Below are positions 59,355 through 64,000 of a stretch of 64,000 bases of DNA, piece by piece. The notes under the pieces were generated by a model. That model did no database searches. It was given only the letters and a program-made list of their open reading frames with translations, and was not told the origin of the DNA. Location of the stretch: assembly GCF_014654675.1 (NCBI RefSeq), contig NZ_BNBC01000046.1, positions 1-64,000 of the forward strand. Direction: 5' to 3'. A program made the position numbers and the translations under genes. This stretch comes from Streptomyces spiralis (GTDB taxonomy: Bacteria > Actinomycetota > Actinomycetes > Streptomycetales > Streptomycetaceae). Positions within the stretch are counted from its first letter, which is position 1, and each line of letters begins with the position of its first letter.

Positions 59355-60641
59355 ATGTACGTCAACGTGCTGGCCGACAAGCTGGTCACGGTCCTGACCA
59401 CGGATCCTGAGGGCGTGCGCGTGCCCGACGACGTCGCACGGCGGCACGGTGAGGTCATGAGCCGGTGGACAGAGTGGAACGCCGACCCACGCGCCGCCAC
59501 CCGGCGACGCCTTCTCACGGCAGTGGAACAGGCGCTCGCCGACGACCCGCCGCTGCGTGACGCCGTACGCGTGGGCGCGGTGGGGAGCCTCTGGCGCGGC
59601 GCGGCCGCGGCCGGTACGCCGGTGGCCGCGCTCCCGTCACCGGCCCCGGCGGCGCCCGCGGCCGCCGCGGCACGACCGGCACTTCCCGGCCTGGCACCTC
59701 CCGGCCTGGCACCTTCCAGCCCGGCACCGCCCAGCCCGGCACCTGCCGACCCGGGCGGTGCCCCGCGCCCACCGGCCCACCCGCCTCGCCCGTCGGTGCC
59801 GCCGCCGTCGGGGGACGGGCGGACGCGGACACCGGAGGCGCGCCACGGCATGGCGTTCGCCGCCTATCTCATCGCCCTCACCGCGTTCGGGTTCAGCTCT
59901 CTCAGTGGGGTGTTCCTGCTGATCGCCCTGTGTACGGCGGTGCTCGGCGCCGGGATCCACGTGGGAGTCCGCTGGGCGCAGGCCGTGCTCTGCGTCCTCG
60001 GGATCGTCCTCGCGCTCGCGGGAGCCGTCGGGACGATCGGTGTGTTCGCGGGCGACGCCACGGCCCTGTGGGGCACGGGCCTGGCCGTCGACGCACTGCT
60101 CCTGGGCCTGGGAGCCGCCGTGCTGCCCCTCACCCGGGACGCCCGGCGACCACGCGTGCCCGCCGACGGGCGGACCGCCGCTGCCTCCACCCACGGGTGC
60201 CCGGCGAGTGTGGTGGTCCTGGCCGTGCTGGTCGCCGTCGTCGCCGCCCTCACCCTGCTCTTCCGCGCCGGCTCCACGGCCGCTCTCGGAGCCGCGCTCG
60301 CCGACGACTCCTCCCGCTGGCTGGGGAGCCGGCCGGAGATCGGACTGGGCGTCCTGCTGTCATGGGTCACCGCACTCGCGCTGGCGGCCTGCGTACCCGG
60401 TGTGCTCCGCGGTGCGCTGTGGGCGCGCGCCCTGCTGAGCTGGCTCATCGTGCTCACGCTTGCACAGGAAGCGGCGGCGTTCACGGCGGTCCGGGCCCAC
60501 TACGGTGACTTCTTCGCCCGGTACGCCCTGCCCGTGCCCGGTCACCCCTTCCCCTCCCTGATCGTCTTCGCCGTTCAGGTGTGGTGCCTCTACGTGCTGC
60601 GCGGTTCCGCCGCGGCCGCCAGGCACTTCGCGGGTCACTGA
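59355..60641 (+). CDS. Multi-pass membrane protein of unknown function
   Basis: A 428-residue protein. The first 80 residues are soluble and helical (MYVNVLADKLVTVLTTDPEG). A proline/alanine-rich linker of about 90 residues with PGLAP-type repeats follows, then about seven hydrophobic helices to the C-terminus. The soluble part plus Pro-rich linker plus membrane region is a layout seen in many Streptomyces hypothetical proteins. No function can be given. Confidence 0.7.
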   Translation: MYVNVLADKLVTVLTTDPEGVRVPDDVARRHGEVMSRWTEWNADPRAATRRRLLTAVEQALADDPPLRDAVRVGAVGSLWRGAAAAGTPVAALPSPAPAAPAAAAARPALPGLAPPGLAPSSPAPPSPAPADPGGAPRPPAHPPRPSVPPPSGDGRTRTPEARHGMAFAAYLIALTAFGFSSLSGVFLLIALCTAVLGAGIHVGVRWAQAVLCVLGIVLALAGAVGTIGVFAGDATALWGTGLAVDALLLGLGAAVLPLTRDARRPRVPADGRTAAASTHGCPASVVVLAVLVAVVAALTLLFRAGSTAALGAALADDSSRWLGSRPEIGLGVLLSWVTALALAACVPGVLRGALWARALLSWLIVLTLAQEAAAFTAVRAHYGDFFARYALPVPGHPFPSLIVFAVQVWCLYVLRGSAAAARHFAGH

Positions 60642-60698
60642 CCGGGTTCGCCGCCCCGGCGGTCGATCCGCCCCCGGACAGACAGAGGTCTCAGCAGC

Positions 60699-60734
60699 CG
60701 AAAGGCCTGGTCAGCGTGGTGACCAGGCCTTTCG
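60699..60734. terminator. Convergent terminator hairpin
   Basis: Positions 60699-60713 (CGAAAGGCCTGGTCA) pair perfectly with 60720-60734 across a six-base loop. It sits between the membrane protein stop and the L,D-transpeptidase stop and can serve both. Confidence 0.85.
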
Positions 60735-60751
60735 CTCGCCGTCGCGTCGTG

Positions 60752-62011
60752 TCAGCGGGTCGTGTCGCCCGCGGTCCACTGACTCCACGGCATGTTCCAG
60801 TCGCTGAGACCGTTGTCCGGGGCCAGTGCGGTCGTGTCCTGGGAGTTCTTGACGGTCACGACGTCACCGGTCAGCGAGTTGTCGAAGAACCACGCGGCGG
60901 GCTGGTTGTGGTCGCCGCCGCCCCTGACGTCCTTCAGGCCCACGCAGCCGTGGCTGGTGTTGACCTTGCCGAAGACCGAGTCGGCACCCCAGTAGTTGCC
61001 GTGGATGAACGTGCCCGAGTCGGTCAGGCGCATGGCGTGCGGTACGGCCTTGATGTCGTACGAGGGCTTGCCGTCCTTCTCCTTGAGGTCGACGGTCGCG
61101 GCGTTCATGTGGACCTGCCGGAACTTTTCGGAGATGACCATCTGGCCGTTGTACGTCGGGTGCTCGGGGCTGCCGGACGAGATCGGGATGGTCTTGATCG
61201 TCTTGCCGTCCCGTACGACGGTCATCTGCTTGGTCGCGGCGTCGACCGTGCTGATCTGGCTGCGGCCGATCTTGAAGGTGACCGTCTTCTGGGTGCCGTG
61301 GAGGTCGAGCTTGACGGTGACGGTGGAGCCGGGCTTCCAGTAGTTCTCGGGGCGGAAGTCCAGGCGGTGGTCGTTGAGCCAGTGACCGACGACTTTCTGG
61401 CCGCTGGAGGAGCTGACGTGGATCTCCGACGCCACGGCGGCCTTGTCGCCGATCGCCTTGTCGAAGTCGATCCTCACCGGCATGCCCACGCCGACGGTCG
61501 AGCCGTCCTCGGGGGAGAGGTGCCCGATGAAGTCGTTGGCCGGGGAGGCCGTGGTGATCGTGGCGTTCTGGGTGACGGGGCGGGCCTGGGCGTCCTCGGC
61601 CTCCGCGGCGATCTGGTACCTGGTGGCGCGCTCCAGCGGGCCGTTCGGCTTCCAGGAGGTGCCGTCCGCGGACAGCGTGCCCGGGACCTCGGTACCGGTC
61701 GCGACGGCGGTCATCGTGACCTTGGTGAGCTTGCCGTCACTGACGGTGACCTCGACGGGGGCGTTGATCCCTATGTTGTAGGCCGCTTGGCCAGGGGTGA
61801 TCTTTACTCGGGCATCGGAAGCGTCCTGGGCGGGTGCCTGCGCCGCCGGTGCCTGCGCCGCCGGGTGGCTTCCGGCCTCGTTGCCGCCGGTGGCGGCGTG
61901 GCTGGTGCCGCCGAGTGCGGTCAGGGCGAGCACGCCGCCCAGGGCGCCGGCCGCAGCCGCCAGCCCGGTGCTTCGTTTACGTGCCGTGATCAAACGCTTC
62001 TCCCATGCCAC
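60752..62011 (-). CDS. L,D-transpeptidase (YkuD) with Ig-like domains
   Basis: A 419-residue exported cell-wall enzyme. The N-terminal signal/anchor covers about residues 15-40 (LAAAAGALGGVLALTALGG), with an Ala/Pro/Gln-rich linker to 65. Two Ig-like domains span about 67-250, then the YkuD catalytic domain, with HGNYWG and the catalytic Cys in NTSHGCVGL. The architecture matches mycobacterial LdtMt2-type enzymes, which form 3-3 peptidoglycan crosslinks. The start is the GTG at 62011, with GGAGA about a dozen bases ahead. Confidence 0.92.
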   Translation of the reverse strand: MAWEKRLITARKRSTGLAAAAGALGGVLALTALGGTSHAATGGNEAGSHPAAQAPAAQAPAQDASDARVKITPGQAAYNIGINAPVEVTVSDGKLTKVTMTAVATGTEVPGTLSADGTSWKPNGPLERATRYQIAAEAEDAQARPVTQNATITTASPANDFIGHLSPEDGSTVGVGMPVRIDFDKAIGDKAAVASEIHVSSSSGQKVVGHWLNDHRLDFRPENYWKPGSTVTVKLDLHGTQKTVTFKIGRSQISTVDAATKQMTVVRDGKTIKTIPISSGSPEHPTYNGQMVISEKFRQVHMNAATVDLKEKDGKPSYDIKAVPHAMRLTDSGTFIHGNYWGADSVFGKVNTSHGCVGLKDVRGGGDHNQPAAWFFDNSLTGDVVTVKNSQDTTALAPDNGLSDWNMPWSQWTAGDTTR

Positions 62012-62179
62012 TGGTTACTGGAGTCTCCGATGAAGGTCGCCGGAGTAATGCGGTCAGCTGTGAAACCACTTATAGGCGCTCAAGCGTCCAAATTGGGCAA
62101 ATTGTGGCGAAGGGCACGCGTTGTGGGGCGAGGGGCGTGTTGTCGAACGCCTGCCCGGGCCCGCCCCGGGCACAGGAAC

Positions 62180-62205
62180 GGAGGGCCCCGTCTCCGGGGC
62201 CCTCC
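62180..62205. terminator. Terminator hairpin after the sugar-dehydrogenase-type gene
   Basis: GGAGGGCCCCG (62180-62190) pairs with CGGGGCCCTCC (62195-62205) across TCTC. It lies 25 bases beyond the stop of the minus-strand gene that begins outside the window. Confidence 0.75.
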
Positions 62206-62229
62206 GCCGTTGCCTGCTGTCAGCTCGGC

Positions 62230-64000
62230 TCAGCTCATCGTGAACGCGTCCAGGCTGAACAGGTCGCCGCTGCCGCCCTTGAAGACGAAGTACAGCTTGT
62301 GCGTCCCGCCCGGGTCGGTCACCGGTGCGCTGACCGTCGTGAAGGCGCCGGAGGTGTCGCCGACCGTCGCCGTACCGACCAGCGGGCCGTCGGGGGCGTC
62401 GGTGCGGACCTCGATCGTGCCGCCGGCACCGCTGGACGCGGCCCGGAAGTCGATCTTGCTCACACCCTGGAGGTCGTACGGGTCGAACTCGATCCAGTCA
62501 CCGTTGCCGATCGACGTGACCGCCTCGCCGCCCTGGGCGCCGGCGACGGACGTCGTCTGCACGCCGGACTGCGTGCGGTAGAACTCCGCCTGCCTGCCCT
62601 TGGGCATCAGGATGATCTGCGTCGTGCCGGTGAGGTCGGGGACCCCGGCGGTCGGCGAGGCGTCGGTGTAGCTCGCGGAGAAGATGCCGTAGAAGTCGTC
62701 GGAGTCCGTGTGGCCCGCCGTGGTCATGGAGAACGTGCCGCTGCACCCCGTGGCCTGCGAGAGGTTGTGGGCGTGCATGTCATGGCCGAGCGAGTAGCTG
62801 ACCTGGACCTTGGAGCAGTCCACCGGGGTGCCGTCCGGGTCGGTCGCGTCGATCTTCCAGGCGACCTGGTCACCGTCCTTGAACGTCAGCCCGTTCGGCG
62901 GCTCGGAGAACTTCAGCACCGGCGCGGAGTTGCCCACCGTGACCAGGACGGCGGCGACGCCCGTCCTGCCGCTCGGGTCGCTGACCGTGAGCTTGGCGTG
63001 GTACTGGCCGTTCGCGGTGTAGGTGAACGACGGGGTGGCACTCGTGGAGTCGGTCGTGCCGTTGTTGTCGAAGTCCCACGCGTAGGTGAGGGCGTCGTTC
63101 TCGGGGTCGGTCGAGCCCGTGCCGTCGAACTTCACCGTGAGCGGGTTCTTGCCCGAGGTGGTGTCCGTCGTGATCGCCGCGGTCGGCGCCTTGTTGCCCG
63201 GCGAGTACTCGATCTTGTAGAGCCCGGCGTCCAGGGAGCCGCCGAACCACGCGCTGCCGTAGTCGAGCACGTACAGCGAGCCGTCCGGTCCGAACTCGGT
63301 GTCGATGGGCTCCACCAGGCGCGCCCAGTCGTTGCCGTTGGTGAGCGTGTCGATCGACTGGATCTTTCCGCTGGCGTCGGATGCGATCGGCTTGATCCAG
63401 TGGGCGCCGAACTCGTAGGCGAAGAACTTCCCGTCATAGCTCTGGGGGAACTTGACCGCGGACTTCAGCCCCGGGTCGTAGTCGTAGACGGGGCCGCCCA
63501 TGGGGGCGCCCTCGCCGCCGAGCTGGGGGAACAGCGGGTTGCCCGCGTAGTGGTTCCATATCCACGCCGGCTGGGCCGGGGGCAGGTCCTTCAGACCGGT
63601 GTTCAGAGGAGCGTCGTTCACCGGGTGGGCGCAGTCGAAGGGCTTCCCGGACTGTCCGGTGGCGAAGTCGTACTGGACGTAAGGCGTGTTGTCGCCGATG
63701 CAGTACGGCCACCCGAAGAAGCCGGGCTTGGTGATCCGGTTGAACTCGACCGTGTTCTCCGGTCCGCGCTTCGGGTTCGCGGTGCTGGCGTCCGGGCCGT
63801 AGTCGGCCAGGTAGACGACGCCGGTCTTCTTGTCGACGTTGAACCGGAAGGGGTTACGGAAGCCCATCGCGTAGATCTCGGGACGGGTCTTGGAGGTGCC
63901 CTTCGGGAACAGGTTGCCGTCGGGGATCGTGTAGGTGCCGTTGTCGTGCACCTTGATCCGGAGCAGCTTGCCGCGCAGGTCGTTGGTGTTGGCCGTGGAG
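62230..64000 (-). CDS. Secreted PQQ-dependent sugar dehydrogenase-type protein with PKD and carbohydrate-binding domain (partial)
   Basis: The 3' part (590 codons) of a gene starting outside the window. The visible N-terminal piece is the end of a beta-propeller of the soluble glucose/sorbosone dehydrogenase type (NDLRGKLLRIKVHDNGTYTI, EIYAMGFRNPFRFNVDKKTG, PDGSLYVLDYGSAWFGG). A PKD domain follows (APTAAITTDTTSGKNPLTVK, TYAWDFDNNGTTDST), then an Ig-like domain. The C-terminal module of about 125 residues resembles CBM6/CBM35 (GDWIEFDPYDLQGVSKIDFR). Such proteins often also carry a ThuA domain upstream, which cannot be seen here. Confidence 0.85.
   Translation of the reverse strand, partial: STANTNDLRGKLLRIKVHDNGTYTIPDGNLFPKGTSKTRPEIYAMGFRNPFRFNVDKKTGVVYLADYGPDASTANPKRGPENTVEFNRITKPGFFGWPYCIGDNTPYVQYDFATGQSGKPFDCAHPVNDAPLNTGLKDLPPAQPAWIWNHYAGNPLFPQLGGEGAPMGGPVYDYDPGLKSAVKFPQSYDGKFFAYEFGAHWIKPIASDASGKIQSIDTLTNGNDWARLVEPIDTEFGPDGSLYVLDYGSAWFGGSLDAGLYKIEYSPGNKAPTAAITTDTTSGKNPLTVKFDGTGSTDPENDALTYAWDFDNNGTTDSTSATPSFTYTANGQYHAKLTVSDPSGRTGVAAVLVTVGNSAPVLKFSEPPNGLTFKDGDQVAWKIDATDPDGTPVDCSKVQVSYSLGHDMHAHNLSQATGCSGTFSMTTAGHTDSDDFYGIFSASYTDASPTAGVPDLTGTTQIILMPKGRQAEFYRTQSGVQTTSVAGAQGGEAVTSIGNGDWIEFDPYDLQGVSKIDFRAASSGAGGTIEVRTDAPDGPLVGTATVGDTSGAFTTVSAPVTDPGGTHKLYFVFKGGSGDLFSLDAFTMS

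Overview
The window is high-GC DNA with GTG starts, many ATGA-type overlaps, Tat signals, twin LamG glycosidases, a SigR-like sigma factor and SpoIIE-type phosphatase architecture. All of this points to a Streptomyces (or close actinomycete) chromosome. No rRNA, tRNA, CRISPR array or intact prophage was recognised.

Region 1 (0.1-20.5 kb) is a complete mycofactocin island. A divergent pair (GAF regulator at 126-1364, iron-dependent alcohol dehydrogenase at 1589-2863) is followed by a histidine kinase/response regulator pair. Facing it is a five-gene minus-strand operon reading from 10743 down to 4959: NDMA-type methanol dehydrogenase, MoxR-like ATPase with a His-rich tail, VWA protein, SAM methyltransferase (candidate MftM), and acetate-type transporter. 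Divergent from that operon run mftA-mftB-mftC-mftD-mftE-SDR-mftF, then acetyl-CoA synthetase, a degenerate SDR and a short adenylate kinase. Two perfect 18-bp palindromes (CCTGTCCGAYCGGACAGG), each with a degenerate partner, sit in the two divergent promoter regions and suggest one regulator controls the whole island. The gene set reads as alcohol oxidation with mycofactocin as acceptor, followed by acetate activation and AMP recycling.

Region 2 (20.6-36.2 kb) is carbohydrate utilisation. A secreted multi-domain clan GH-A glycosidase lies divergent from lacI, a sugar ABC transporter and a six-hairpin glycosidase. Copies of the palindrome TCGAACCGGTTCGA occur around both promoters. An SDR, a CPA1 Na+/H+ antiporter and a Tat-exported GH51-type arabinofuranosidase follow.

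Region 3 (36.4-46.5 kb) is accessory and scarred. It holds an alpha/beta hydrolase with a divergent TetR and two operators, a LysR regulator, an MFS transporter, a MocR regulator, an SDR, a SigR-like sigma factor and a divergent MsrB. Between them lie an LLM oxidoreductase fragment, a dps remnant split onto opposite strands, a MITE-like element next to an IS256-type transposase remnant, and a thioredoxin fragment with a one-base deletion.

Region 4 (46.7-64 kb) holds a frameshifted PAS/GAF/SpoIIE phosphatase, a lactate permease, a truncated Ser/Thr kinase and several decayed genes around an AlkA-type glycosylase. After these come phospholipase C, a cytochrome P450, two unknown membrane proteins, an L,D-transpeptidase and the 3' part of a secreted sugar-dehydrogenase-type protein with a PKD domain that runs off the right edge.
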